Assembly: GCA_022819945.1 (NCBI GenBank)
Contig: JAJEGI010000182.1
Coordinates: forward strand, 1-37,287
DNA from: Candidatus Poribacteria bacterium
GTDB lineage: Bacteria; Poribacteria; WGA-4E; WGA-3G
Direction of reading: 5' to 3'
Length of the DNA stretch: 37,287 nt
The notes under the pieces are model-generated. The model saw nothing but the letters and a program-made list of their open reading frames with translations, was not told the origin of the DNA and searched no databases. Below are positions 15,354 through 25,900 of the stretch, in pieces (position 1 is the first letter of the stretch; each line of letters opens with the position of its first letter). The position numbers and the translations under genes were made by a program.

Positions 15354-16391
15354 ATGCAACGGATAGATACTTTTCTGGTAGAGCACGACTTAGCCGAAAG
15401 CCGAGAGCAGGCGAAACGACTGATTCTTGCCGGGGCAGTCGCTGTTAACGGAAACTCCAAAATTAAACCAGGACAACGCATCCCTGCCGACGCTGAGGTC
15501 GTTGTTCAGGAACAGCAAAAGTATGTCAGTCGCGGCGGGTTCAAGTTGCAAAAGGCGTTATCTGTCTTTGAGGTAGATGTGCAAAATCGGGTTGCACTCG
15601 ACGTAGGCGCGTCAACAGGCGGTTTCACAGACTGCCTCCTCCAGCACGGCGCGAAATTCGTCTATGCCGTTGATGTCGGTTACGGGCAACTTGCATGGAA
15701 ACTCCGAACGCATCCCCAGGTTCAGTCAATTGAGAAAACGAATATCCGACATTTAACTCCAACACATTTAAGTACAGGCGAGGTAACCTCGCCACTACAC
15801 GATAGCAAAGATTTTATCTCTATCGCTGTGGTTGATGTCTCTTTTATCTCTTTGAGAACAGTACTCCCGAGGGTCATCAAAATTCTGACACAGCAAAATA
15901 GTTGTCAGTCCTCAGTTGTCAGTCGTCAGTTAAAAGCGAGACCTTGTCAAAACGATAACTTCTTAACTGAAAACCAAAAAGTTTTTCGCAGAAAAACCGA
16001 ACTTTGGCCAAACAACTCGACTCCGATTGCTATTGACGAAGGCACGAGTTGTTTGGTCAAAACGCATAACTATTCCTATGATATTATCGCACTGCTGAAG
16101 CCGCAGTTTGAAGCCGGAAAAGAGTATGTGAAAAAGGGTGGAATTGTGTCTGATAAACAGGTGCACATCGAAACAATAGACAACCTCAGCAACTTTGTCA
16201 CGGCGAAACTCGGAGCCATAGTAAGAGGCTTGACCTATTCGCCGATCCACAAAGACATCGGGAATATTGAGTATTTACTCTGGCTCACGATCGAGCTGGA
16301 TGCGCAAATAGGTGAACTCAGGGATTGCGCGCAACCCAAACAAACGACTGCAGAAATCGTCGCGGATGCCCACGATTTTTTTCGGAGATAG
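15354..16391 (+). CDS. tlyA: TlyA family rRNA (cytidine-2'-O)-methyltransferase with an in-frame repeat insertion, 345 aa
   Basis: TlyA proteins 2'-O-methylate rRNA cytidines. An N-terminal S4 RNA-binding domain (RIDTFLVEHDLAESREQAKR, residues 3-60) precedes an FtsJ-type fold with the SAM motif VALDVGASTGGFTDCLL (80-96), VYAVDVGYGQL and VVDVSFISLRTVLP, then LLKPQFEAGKEYVKKGG and SPIHKDIGNIEYLLWL. The usual length is about 250-275 residues. Here about 64 extra residues (roughly 179-242) sit between KIL and DIIALLKPQFE, exactly over two repeat elements (15901-15977 and 16003-16061). A GGCGAGG palindrome adds or replaces residues 142-147. The frame stays open throughout. CGGAG lies upstream of the ATG. 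Whether the enzyme tolerates the insert is not known. Confidence 0.9.
   Translation: MQRIDTFLVEHDLAESREQAKRLILAGAVAVNGNSKIKPGQRIPADAEVVVQEQQKYVSRGGFKLQKALSVFEVDVQNRVALDVGASTGGFTDCLLQHGAKFVYAVDVGYGQLAWKLRTHPQVQSIEKTNIRHLTPTHLSTGEVTSPLHDSKDFISIAVVDVSFISLRTVLPRVIKILTQQNSCQSSVVSRQLKARPCQNDNFLTENQKVFRRKTELWPNNSTPIAIDEGTSCLVKTHNYSYDIIALLKPQFEAGKEYVKKGGIVSDKQVHIETIDNLSNFVTAKLGAIVRGLTYSPIHKDIGNIEYLLWLTIELDAQIGELRDCAQPKQTTAEIVADAHDFFRR
15777..15793. repeat. GGCGAGG palindrome in frame in tlyA
   Basis: GGCGAGGTAACCTCGCC has 8-bp arms around one base. Read on the minus strand with its flank it is GTAGTGGCGAGGTTACCTCG, the same element as the two copies at 15249-15339. It encodes TGEVTSP in TlyA. Confidence 0.75.
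15901..15977. repeat. Heptad-type repeat inserted in frame in tlyA (copy f)
   Basis: GTTGTCAGTCCTCAGTTGTC continues as 7-base units (GTTGTCA, GTCCTCA, GTTGTCA, GTCGTCA, GTTAAAA). After a short loop, ATAACTTCTTAACTGAAAACC supplies the inverted side. This is the intergenic family lying inside an open reading frame. Confidence 0.75.
16003..16061. repeat. 17-bp inverted repeat in tlyA insert
   Basis: TTTGGCCAAACAACTCG (16003-16019) and CGAGTTGTTTGGTCAAA (16045-16061) pair over 17 bp with one mismatch. They lie inside the extra segment of TlyA, next to the heptad repeat. Confidence 0.8.
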
Positions 16392-16456
16392 CAGGCAGCG
16401 AGAAGGTTTGAAGTAAGTCAGATGTTCTTTACTGACGGCTAATTAGGAAAACGAAG

Positions 16457-19400
16457 ATGCATAAAAGAATCAAAAGAATCGCTATTTTCCTCGGAATATT
16501 CTTTATTGTCGGGCTATGCGCAGCTTTTTTCTTTATCCATTCAGAACGGTTCATGAATTGGGTGGAAAAACGACTTGCGACCGAACTTGGATACCTCCTA
16601 ACGGATGACTACACGGCAAACGTCGGTGATATAGAAGGCAGCATCTTAGGAAACGTTACCATTAACGGTGTTACAATTTCCAAAAACGACGCACCAGACG
16701 AGCCGGTAATCTCTACAGGAAAAGTTTTACTCGAATATCACTTGCTCGGGCTGTTGACACGCAAATTTGAAGTAACACAACTGACGGTGACCAAACCCCG
16801 AATTGGCGCGAAGTCCAATACCGATGGCAGCCTCAATCTAACCCATATTTTTAAAGGAAACACAACGCAAGACGAAAACACCACCCAAGATGCCCCGAAA
16901 TTCACTTTTGCAGTCGAGCGTATCAAATGTAATAACGGCATCATTGACTACATTGACACACAACGCGATATTCACATAGAAATTACAGGCGTTTCCATTG
17001 ACGTAGAGGGGCCCCTCAACACATGGGCGCATAAGGGTGAACTCAGGATCGGGGGCGGTCGTCTCAGTTTCAACGGTTCGGAAACGGCAATTGATAATTT
17101 TGAAGTCGATTTCCAACTCTTAGCCAATCGCAATACATTGGACAAACTCGAGTTGGCATTTGGCAACTCAAGTCTGGCGATTACAGGTGAATTTCCGCAC
17201 CGAGAAACGGGAACGCCTTGGGCAGTTAAACTCGACTTTCAACAACTAAATGTCGCAGATGTAGAACCGTTTTTCGGCAAAGGTACTGAACTTGAAGGGA
17301 TCGTAAGCGCGGACCTGACGATGAACGGCACGGATACCACATTAGACGGCACACTCTCCGTAGAAGCTCCAACACTTTCTATCACAAAGGCGGAGAACGA
17401 CAGACAAATTTTACTGACAGATCTAAAAATTGATGCCAGCCTCAATTCTGAACCCGCACCAAAATTCACGCTAAAAATCTTCACGGCACAGATCGCCGAT
17501 GGCACTTTGACAGCGAAAGGGAGTGCCGAATTACAAGATCGACTTGAAGACAATCCGGTAGCGCAGCGTAGGGGCTGGGTAACCCAGCCCCTACAACACC
17601 CAATTGTCTACGAGGGACAATCGGACGCTACAGATATGCAACTCATACCGCTGCTGTCAATGTTCGTCGAACTTCCCGATTACCTTGCCGAAAGCACAGG
17701 GCACCTCTCAGGCACAACAACATTCAACGGAAATACCAAGGACTTCTCAACTCTCAAACTTGATAGCACGATCGAAATAACAGAGACAATCCTCAATGCT
17801 GTAGAACTTGAGGATTCAACGCTCAATTGCGCAATTGCAGCGGGTGAATTGAAAATTAATGGCAACCTTGACGAAACCGAGATTACTGTTACAAGTCCCT
17901 TTCCTTTCGCAGCGGAAGACGCTATGGACATCCGTATGTCAGGCATCAATTTTGACGACCTGATGCAAATTGTTAACAGTGCGGACTTTGATGGAACGGG
18001 AGAATACACTGCGAAGTTATCGTCGGACGGCACGTTGAAGGGGTTTATGGAAATCCCGAATGCCAGTTTCAATAACATCCCAATCGGTGTGTTGACAGGG
18101 GATCTCCGCTATCAAGATGGACAGGTATTTATTGAAAATGGACACCTCACTAAAAATACCAAAAGCGGGACTTTGACCGAATATGAGAGTCGAACGACAA
18201 TTAACGGGGTTGTCCATGCTGAAGGCGAATTGCCCGCGATGTTCAGTATCGTTGCAGATCCCGTCTACGTCCAGCACTACCCGCGAATATTGTTGGGCGG
18301 TGAACAGCCAGTAGAGGGTGAAATCAGAGGCGAATTCAAATTAGACGGAACTCTCATCAACCTCGATGGCAGTGCCGATTTCAGTGTCACCGAAGGCGTG
18401 GCTTGGGGTATCCATCTCGATCCGCTAACGCTCCCGCTGCGAATGGAGGATTACAACATCTCGGTGCCTAACTTTGAGATAACCACCCGTGGTCAGAAGG
18501 TTACGCTCAACACTTCGGTAGATACCAAAGGCGACTTTGACCTCCTGCTTGAAAGCAACACGCCTGTGAATTTTCAGGAACTTTCACAGGCTGCACAAAT
18601 TTCTGATTTCCCATTTGATGGGCAATTCGATGTCCGATGCGTCGGAACACTCAAAAAACCCGAACCTCTCGATTTTCAGATCGAACTGGATTTCTCGGAT
18701 ATAACTTTCTTAGATAATGGACGCAGCACGAGACATCTACTCGGTGATGCCAACCTACGCGGCAAACTCGTAACTGGTGAACCCGATCGTTACGAGTTTA
18801 CGGGACGCGGGTTTAACGGTCAGATTCACGGATATGTTAGCACGGCTCCAGACAACCCCTACGAGTTTACAGTCGAAAGTAGGGCAATTGCGGTTACACC
18901 GATCCTGCGTATCTTGCATCCCGCATTTGAGGCTATCGCTGGGACTGCCGATGGACGTGCACAAATAACAGGAACGGTGGCAGCCCTCGCACCAGCGGAT
19001 GAAAACGAAAATGCCGAATCTGACCGACAGATCTACCCCTACGATGTCAATATTGAAATTAACACCAGTCAACTGCGCTACGGAAATTCGACAGGTCAAG
19101 AATTAGCATTCACAAATCCCGAACAGATTCGGCTACACCTGAAAGACGACACGTGGACTATTGAGACGTTTTCTCTAAGGACATCAGCAGATACATCCGC
19201 TTTCATTGAACTCACAGGGACCTATGACGCAAAAAGTGAGATGATGGATCTGTACGCGAAATCGGATAAATTCGTGCTGCCCCCCTTTGAAGCAGCATTG
19301 GAACTTCCGATCAACATGTTACAGGCTGGCAGCGGTCATTACACTCTCAAAGCAACCGGGACACCTAAACAACCCGTAGTGGCGTTGGATTGGGGAATTC

Positions 19401-22400
19401 CAGCGTTGGATTTAAAAACAGATATTGGCGATATTCATATCAGCGAGGCAGGCGGGGCAATAGAATATCGGGACAACCTGACGCGCCTCGAAAAAAACAC
19501 CCTGAAACTCTTCGGTAACCCGATAGATATAAGCGGCGAGATAGCCGTTCATGCCGAAGCTATTCACAATTCGCGGCTAAACCTTAGCGTCAACGCTCCT
19601 GAATTGAAACTTGAGACCTGCCGAGAATTGATAGCAAAAGTTTCTGCAAACAGCATCAAGACTGCGGATTTAACAGGCGGCGTATTAGCGGCTTCAATAG
19701 ACATCACTGGCACACCCGCCGAAACCGCAATTGCTGTAAATGCCCAAACAGCAGCGCAGCAACCCATTCGTCTCGCGTCCTATCCAGATCCTATCATATT
19801 GGAAAGTCTACGTACAAATGCCATCCTTAATTCAGAATCCTTACACATCCAATCCGCGGAAGCATACGGATTGATAGGTGATGGTAACTACAGCGTACAG
19901 GCGGAAGCCGCATTCTCAATCCAAGATACGGAAGCGATGCAGTTCGCTATTGATGTATCAGCATCCGATCTGGAGGTCTCGAATTTTCTGACTTTGTTGT
20001 CAGATCAAACCTCACCTGTACACGGCACCGTTTCCGGACACGTTAAACTTCAAGGCACAGGGACGCATCAACACCAAATTTCAATAACCGGTGAAATAAA
20101 CAAACTAAATCTCTACGGGTACGGTGGCAGTGCCACCAACATAGCAGTGCTCCAATTCCGATCGGAACGCGGTAATCTCGCTGTACATCTCCCTATAGCA
20201 CTGAAGTCGCCTCAGATAACGGCAACGACGAACGTTAATATCACAGGTACTGTTGACGCACCAGGGATTACAGCAGAATGGAACGGATATATCAACGAGA
20301 TAGAATGGAACGGCGAAATCCAATACGGGGGTCAACGCATAACAATCAACGCAATTGAGCTAAAAAACCGTGCGGGTACGTCAACTATTACCGGTGTCAT
20401 TCCGTTCAATTTGGCATTCACTGCGATAGACCTATCTGATCGATTTTTGGAGCAACCGATTGATGTCCATTTCCGAGGGAACGAATTGCCACTCGCCTTT
20501 TTGCCCGGTATTGATCGGCTCTTTTCTGAAACAAATGGCACCATTGACATAGATTTAGCCCTACAAGGCACAAGCCGCGATCCCCATATAGACGGGAATG
20601 TCGTACTTGAGGCATCACAACTTCAATTGCGGAATTTCCACGAACCGCTCCGCAATATGAAGATGCAACTTAAGGCACGCGAAGATACGATTAACATCAC
20701 GGAATTCGGATTTGACATAGGCACAGGCTACTGTAGGCTTCGGCAGGGACAATTGGTGTTAGATGGATTAATGCCCAAAAATTTCACACTGGCAGGATTG
20801 AGACTTGAACAATTCCCACTCGGTTCAACGGTTCAGCAGGCACTCTCGCCAGAACCGTTAGAAGAAGTCGAGGGACATTTAAGCACTATACTCAACGAAC
20901 TGACAATTCCGCTTGATAGTTTTCTAACAAATGGAGAAAGCACACTCTTTCCAGAACTCCGAGAGATCCCGTCACTCGCGGATATTGTCGCTGTTTCAAG
21001 TGCCAACGTTTCAATTAACAGTGTGCGCCTCGCCTTCAAGGCACTGGATCGGGATTACGATTTCCAAGAGCCACACGCCGTTCAGATGCACCTCAACGCT
21101 GGCACAGTAACCTTATCTGAGGCATTTACCCTTGAAGACCAATCCACCTTTTCAGTCAAGCAGACTTTTACCGCTGAAGATGAGAAGCCAGAAGGGATCC
21201 TCGGTGATGTCCACACAGTTGAAGACGCAAAAACAACCGTCAGTATTGATGCCGGAAGTCAATGGTCCGTAAATGGAGAATTTAACACGGCACTCCGACT
21301 CAAAAATTTCGATGTCTCGGCGATAACTGCGCATTGGCCCCCACTTTATCGGGTTACGGGTGCATTATCCGGAAGTTTACAGATGAGCGGCACCAGCGAA
21401 AATCCGAAGATAACTTTCCGCCGCCATAAGTCTGAACCCGCAGAACTCTATTTACAGGAGGTCCCCATTGACCTCCGGTGGAGAATCCGGTATCAGAACG
21501 GGAAATGGGAAATTTCAAAGAACCGGTATGTTGAAGTTAATTTCGGTCAAAACCTGCTTACCTTTTCATGGGAAATGCCTTATCAACTCGAACTCATCCC
21601 ATTTTTAGTGGAATTGCAACGATCACCGGAAACCGTTTGGCAGGAACTCCGGCAGACAGATATGGTCGGCATCTTGGACATTGTGGTAAGCAATTTTGAC
21701 ATCCTATCAGCTATGGTGCCAGGTCTTAAAGCTGCAACAGGTACAGGTAAAATTTACATCGTACTCACCGGGGCGATGGAAACTCCACAAGCTGAAGGTA
21801 GAGTGAGTTTCAATAATATCGGATTTGGACTGCCGGATGCCGGTATCTATGTTAAAGAGACAACAGGCGATGTTAAGTTATCAGAGAGAGGAGCGACAAT
21901 TGAGACGTTTGGGGGTGTGTTGAATAATGGGAAATTTTTAGTTACAGGTAGGATCATGGCTCCTGAAGATGGACGGATCTGGGAAACACCACCAACACTG
22001 GATTTGAACGCCAATATCTCATCAGCAATCTTTGAGCAATCCGGGAACTACCAAGTCAACCTCGGTGCCAACCTCACCGAATTTCATCTACGGGGTGGAT
22101 TTGATGACCCATATTTAACGGGTGATCTGAATATTAGCGAAGGGCATTACCAACAAAATTGGGAAAGCGTTCGAGATTGGCTGGTCGGGGCTTCAGTCAG
22201 TGAAATGGATGTTTTGTTGGATTACCCTATTTTGCGTCATTTAAAACTGGATGTTGGCGTCAATATTCCCAATAATTTTCGGGTGCTCTCATCAATTACA
22301 GGTCCAACAGACATTGAAATCGCCTCTTCCGGTAGACTCATTGGTCGAATTCAAAATCCAGTTTTCAATGGAAACATCTCGATCCTCAGAGGGAAAATTG

Positions 22401-22837
22401 GACTTATTCCACAGGACTTTGAACTCATTGAAGGTTCAAGAATTACCAACCGAAGCACCGTCGAATTTGATCCAGAACTTAATATCTCCCTCCGGACACC
22501 CACCCGTATTCGAGGGGTACTGCCAAGAGATCAGAGCACTGTTGACCTCGAAATCTATGCAAGGTTAACCGGCACCTTAAGAGATCCAGAGTTCGTTTTG
22601 AGTGCTGCCAACGCACCTGAAGTCCTTTCGCATGAAGATATTTTAGCGTTCCTTGTACGCAACGCTGCATTTTCACACGTACTTGGCGGATTTACCTTTA
22701 ACTTCCACCGTCCACTTGATGAAGAGGCACGCTCTATTAGCGCGGAATATCAACTCAGAGAAAATATGTCGATTAAAATTGAAAGCAACGAAAAAGGGGA
22801 ATACGGTGTCGATTTTGGGATAAAGGGACGCTTTTAA
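16457..22837 (+). CDS. tamB: TamB-like translocation/assembly module protein (DUF490), 2126 aa
   Basis: TamB is a very long periplasm-spanning beta-helical protein anchored in the inner membrane. It works with an Omp85 partner in outer-membrane protein insertion or lipid transport. The N-terminus (KRIKRIAIFLGIFFIVGLCAAFFFI) is a signal anchor, followed by an AsmA-like start (VEKRLATELGYLL, VGDIEGSILGNVTINGVTIS). The middle is a long series of beta-strand repeats with phrases such as LSGTTTFNGN, GTVSGHVKLQGTG and GALSGSLQMSGTS. The C-terminal TamB domain (about 1750-2126) contains PVFNGNISILRGKIGLI, LTGTLRDPEFVLSA and SHEDILAFLV, and ends in Phe. At 2126 residues it exceeds E. coli TamB (1259). 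A palindromic repeat is embedded at residues 371-379. The BamA-type gene follows by 66 bp. Confidence 0.9.
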   Translation: MHKRIKRIAIFLGIFFIVGLCAAFFFIHSERFMNWVEKRLATELGYLLTDDYTANVGDIEGSILGNVTINGVTISKNDAPDEPVISTGKVLLEYHLLGLLTRKFEVTQLTVTKPRIGAKSNTDGSLNLTHIFKGNTTQDENTTQDAPKFTFAVERIKCNNGIIDYIDTQRDIHIEITGVSIDVEGPLNTWAHKGELRIGGGRLSFNGSETAIDNFEVDFQLLANRNTLDKLELAFGNSSLAITGEFPHRETGTPWAVKLDFQQLNVADVEPFFGKGTELEGIVSADLTMNGTDTTLDGTLSVEAPTLSITKAENDRQILLTDLKIDASLNSEPAPKFTLKIFTAQIADGTLTAKGSAELQDRLEDNPVAQRRGWVTQPLQHPIVYEGQSDATDMQLIPLLSMFVELPDYLAESTGHLSGTTTFNGNTKDFSTLKLDSTIEITETILNAVELEDSTLNCAIAAGELKINGNLDETEITVTSPFPFAAEDAMDIRMSGINFDDLMQIVNSADFDGTGEYTAKLSSDGTLKGFMEIPNASFNNIPIGVLTGDLRYQDGQVFIENGHLTKNTKSGTLTEYESRTTINGVVHAEGELPAMFSIVADPVYVQHYPRILLGGEQPVEGEIRGEFKLDGTLINLDGSADFSVTEGVAWGIHLDPLTLPLRMEDYNISVPNFEITTRGQKVTLNTSVDTKGDFDLLLESNTPVNFQELSQAAQISDFPFDGQFDVRCVGTLKKPEPLDFQIELDFSDITFLDNGRSTRHLLGDANLRGKLVTGEPDRYEFTGRGFNGQIHGYVSTAPDNPYEFTVESRAIAVTPILRILHPAFEAIAGTADGRAQITGTVAALAPADENENAESDRQIYPYDVNIEINTSQLRYGNSTGQELAFTNPEQIRLHLKDDTWTIETFSLRTSADTSAFIELTGTYDAKSEMMDLYAKSDKFVLPPFEAALELPINMLQAGSGHYTLKATGTPKQPVVALDWGIPALDLKTDIGDIHISEAGGAIEYRDNLTRLEKNTLKLFGNPIDISGEIAVHAEAIHNSRLNLSVNAPELKLETCRELIAKVSANSIKTADLTGGVLAASIDITGTPAETAIAVNAQTAAQQPIRLASYPDPIILESLRTNAILNSESLHIQSAEAYGLIGDGNYSVQAEAAFSIQDTEAMQFAIDVSASDLEVSNFLTLLSDQTSPVHGTVSGHVKLQGTGTHQHQISITGEINKLNLYGYGGSATNIAVLQFRSERGNLAVHLPIALKSPQITATTNVNITGTVDAPGITAEWNGYINEIEWNGEIQYGGQRITINAIELKNRAGTSTITGVIPFNLAFTAIDLSDRFLEQPIDVHFRGNELPLAFLPGIDRLFSETNGTIDIDLALQGTSRDPHIDGNVVLEASQLQLRNFHEPLRNMKMQLKAREDTINITEFGFDIGTGYCRLRQGQLVLDGLMPKNFTLAGLRLEQFPLGSTVQQALSPEPLEEVEGHLSTILNELTIPLDSFLTNGESTLFPELREIPSLADIVAVSSANVSINSVRLAFKALDRDYDFQEPHAVQMHLNAGTVTLSEAFTLEDQSTFSVKQTFTAEDEKPEGILGDVHTVEDAKTTVSIDAGSQWSVNGEFNTALRLKNFDVSAITAHWPPLYRVTGALSGSLQMSGTSENPKITFRRHKSEPAELYLQEVPIDLRWRIRYQNGKWEISKNRYVEVNFGQNLLTFSWEMPYQLELIPFLVELQRSPETVWQELRQTDMVGILDIVVSNFDILSAMVPGLKAATGTGKIYIVLTGAMETPQAEGRVSFNNIGFGLPDAGIYVKETTGDVKLSERGATIETFGGVLNNGKFLVTGRIMAPEDGRIWETPPTLDLNANISSAIFEQSGNYQVNLGANLTEFHLRGGFDDPYLTGDLNISEGHYQQNWESVRDWLVGASVSEMDVLLDYPILRHLKLDVGVNIPNNFRVLSSITGPTDIEIASSGRLIGRIQNPVFNGNISILRGKIGLIPQDFELIEGSRITNRSTVEFDPELNISLRTPTRIRGVLPRDQSTVDLEIYARLTGTLRDPEFVLSAANAPEVLSHEDILAFLVRNAAFSHVLGGFTFNFHRPLDEEARSISAEYQLRENMSIKIESNEKGEYGVDFGIKGRF
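17568..17594. repeat. GTAGGGGC-type palindrome in frame in tamB
   Basis: GTAGGGGCTGGGT and ACCCAGCCCCTAC are perfect 13-bp arms around a single base. It encodes RRGWVTQPLQ, an unusual positively charged, aromatic patch between acidic flanks. It is related to the intergenic copy near 13164. Confidence 0.85.
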
Positions 22838-22903
22838 AGGAGTTACCAGTTACCACTAAAGAGGGGAAGATTCTTTTCTCACTGGAAACTGTTAACTGGA
22901 AAA
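22838..22903. repeat. Heptad-type dispersed repeat (copy g)
   Basis: AGTTACCAGTTACCACTAAAG and CACTGGAAACTGTTAACTGG flank a short purine-rich centre. The array fills the whole tamB-bamA gap and reaches to within a few bases of the next ATG. Confidence 0.6.
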
Positions 22904-25900
22904 ATGCTTATGGTCCGTGCAAATTACAATACATTCATAAATAGCGTGATTTGTTTTATCCTGATGCTCTGCTGCTTTTTTGCGCAATCTCTAAGCGCGA
23001 GCGAATCCCTGAAAATTTCAACGGATACAAGTACAGAACAGTTCCCACTTACGGAAATATCTGATGCGACGCGCGTCGTAAAAATTGAGTACTACATCGA
23101 CACGAAACCTATAGAGGGAACGACAGAACAAGTCAGTAGACTCAGAAACCAAACTTCGACGCGTGTCGGCGATAGGTTCTCTCGGCATGCTGTCCAACAG
23201 AGTATTAAGACCCTCTACACAACACAGCAGTACGCCGAAATCCAAGTCTATGCACAGGAGGCTTCTGATGGCATTGTGCTAACTTATCAATTGACATCCT
23301 TCGCTCGGATCAGAAAGATCGTAATCACTGGCATCCCTGCCAACGAATTCAAGCAGTCCATTGAAAATGCAATGAGATTGAAACCCGGAGCGAAATATGT
23401 TCCCGCAATTGCCAACGCAGATGTTAACGCCATTAAGCGGATTTGTAAGGCGTATGGATATTTTAACGCGCAAGTTACACTTGCTGACGCGCTTACCGAG
23501 GATGGCGCGTTAACCTATCAGATAACCGTCGGCGAGCCCTCAACCATCAAAAGGTTGCAAATCCGAGGCAATTCTGCTATCTCAATCAACCGCCTCAAAA
23601 GATCTTGTAGTTTCAGCATACGCTATCCGGTTTACAATGCAACTGGAGTCGCCTTTGATGTGGTATCGATGAAAAGGCTCTACCGTAAAAACAACTATCC
23701 CGCTGCCACTATTGAACCAACCTTTGATCCTGAAACCGGGCTGCTGCAGTTCCAAATTAACGAAGGCACGCATGTCAAATTTGATTTCGTTTCGGATGTC
23801 GGGACGCAACAAGACGCGTTTAAAGACGAAATAGCCAGACAGATAAGCACTACAATTCCGTCTATGTGGGAGCGGAGAATAAAATCCTTTTTTCGGGAGC
23901 TGGGGTACCATGACACCATTGTGCATGAAAAAATCCTTGGTGAATCAACGGTTCAGCTGACGATTGATCCTGGCACGCAGTATAGGGTTACGCGTGTCAC
24001 TTTTTCCGGTAACTACGCCTTCTCGGATGCAGAACTCCTGCGAGAGATGATAACAAAACCGAGAGGAGGGGCATGGCAGCGCTTGCGAGCCTATATCACT
24101 GGATTGTTATTACGAGTGAAACGGAAACCTCTCTTTTACCAACAAGACCTCAATACAGATGAACGCCGGCTTGAGCTCTTATACGAAAAAGCCGGATACC
24201 CCAAAGCAGTCATTGACGCAACATTTCAAAAACAAAATCCAAACAACCGAAGCATCGGTGAAGTCACAATACATGTCTCAATTTTTGAGGACCGTAAAGA
24301 GATGATTCACCGATGTGACATTAGTGGTAATCGCGCAATAGATACTCCCACACTGCTGGCACGTTTACAAGATGAACTTCCACTGCCACAACCCAACGCT
24401 TCCTTTGAAAGAACGATCTACCAAAATGCGGTCTTAAAAGCCTATGGTGAACTCGGATACGTTGGTGTGAAGGTTCGGGACACTTACACTTCGGAAACAA
24501 CGGAACCCGTTTTTGAAGTCCAAGGTAATTTCTCAGAGCCACTCGCGAACGGCAAACTCCCGCCGACAATCGAGGATGAATTTGAAAAGCGCAAACTCTC
24601 ACTCACAAGGCTTTCTATAGCACCGAATGTCGGTAACCCCTGGAGCATCCAAGATATTCAAGGGAATCCACGCTATACACTCAAACAAGAGGCGACACAT
24701 CTTGAGGTCTTTGAACACGGTATCCTCCATCTTACAGTGCTTACAGAGGGTGAACAGGCGGCTTTCGGTAAATTCTATTTTCAAGGCGATACGGACATTG
24801 TGAAACAACACGTGCTCGAACGCGAAGTACGTCATCTTGAGGGCGACCGTTGGACATCAGATGAATTAAATCGTGCCTTGCAAAATCTTTACGGTTTAGG
24901 AATTTTTCATAGTGTTCAATCCGAACGACACAATACTGGACAGCGAACAAACGACACCGCGGTAAAGAACGCAGCCCAAGGTAATCCGCACCCTATTCTC
25001 AAAACCTACGACGTTTCAATAACGGTCGAAAAGCAAAAATCCAGAACCTTTAGATACGGGGGCGGATATAGTTTCGCCGAAGGCTGGCGCGGGTCATTGG
25101 AGCTAACAAACAGCAACTTTCTCTTTAAACGGAACATCCAAGGGTATTTCCTCAGTAGATTAGCATGGCGTGATGAATTAGGTTACCTCGTTGATGCAAG
25201 GCTCACCGAACCCTGGTTGATTGGCAGGACGCGAGGCACCTTACAGGTATCTGCTAAAAAATTAGAGATCGATGACAATGTTCGCGCCTTACGTGGGAGT
25301 TTCATCCTTAGCCGGAAATTAGGCGAATCCCATCATTTGGATCTGCGGTACAGTTACCGAGACTTGACCCAACCGGTTTCAGCAATGATGCAAGACACTT
25401 TGCCAGAGGTTGATGTATCTGTCGAACAGAATCCATTCGGCACGACCGTCAGCAGCCTCCGTTTCTCTTGGATTTACGATGGGCGTGTCCGCTATCTGAA
25501 CCCTATAGGCGGCACGTTTAATGAGGTTACATTGGAATACGCCGGCGGTTTCTTGCAAGGTGGCACCAGCTTTATCAAAACAACTACAGATAGCAGATAT
25601 TACCAAAAACTCATTGGCGATTTTGTGCTGGCAACTGCTGTTCGATTTGGTATCACCACCGGATTGCGGTCAAACCGTCGCGCAGAACTTATCTCTTTTG
25701 AACGGTTTTGGGCAGGCGGTGGCACGACGGTTCGCGGCTATACTGAACGCTCCCTCGGCCCCGAAGATAGCACAGGCACCCACCGCGGGGATGTCCAATT
25801 CATTTTTAATACTGAGTTGCGTTTTCCGATTTATTCGGTCGTCCGCGGTGCCTTCTTCTTTGATGCCGGCAACGTCTGGGATGCACTCGCGGACATCGAA

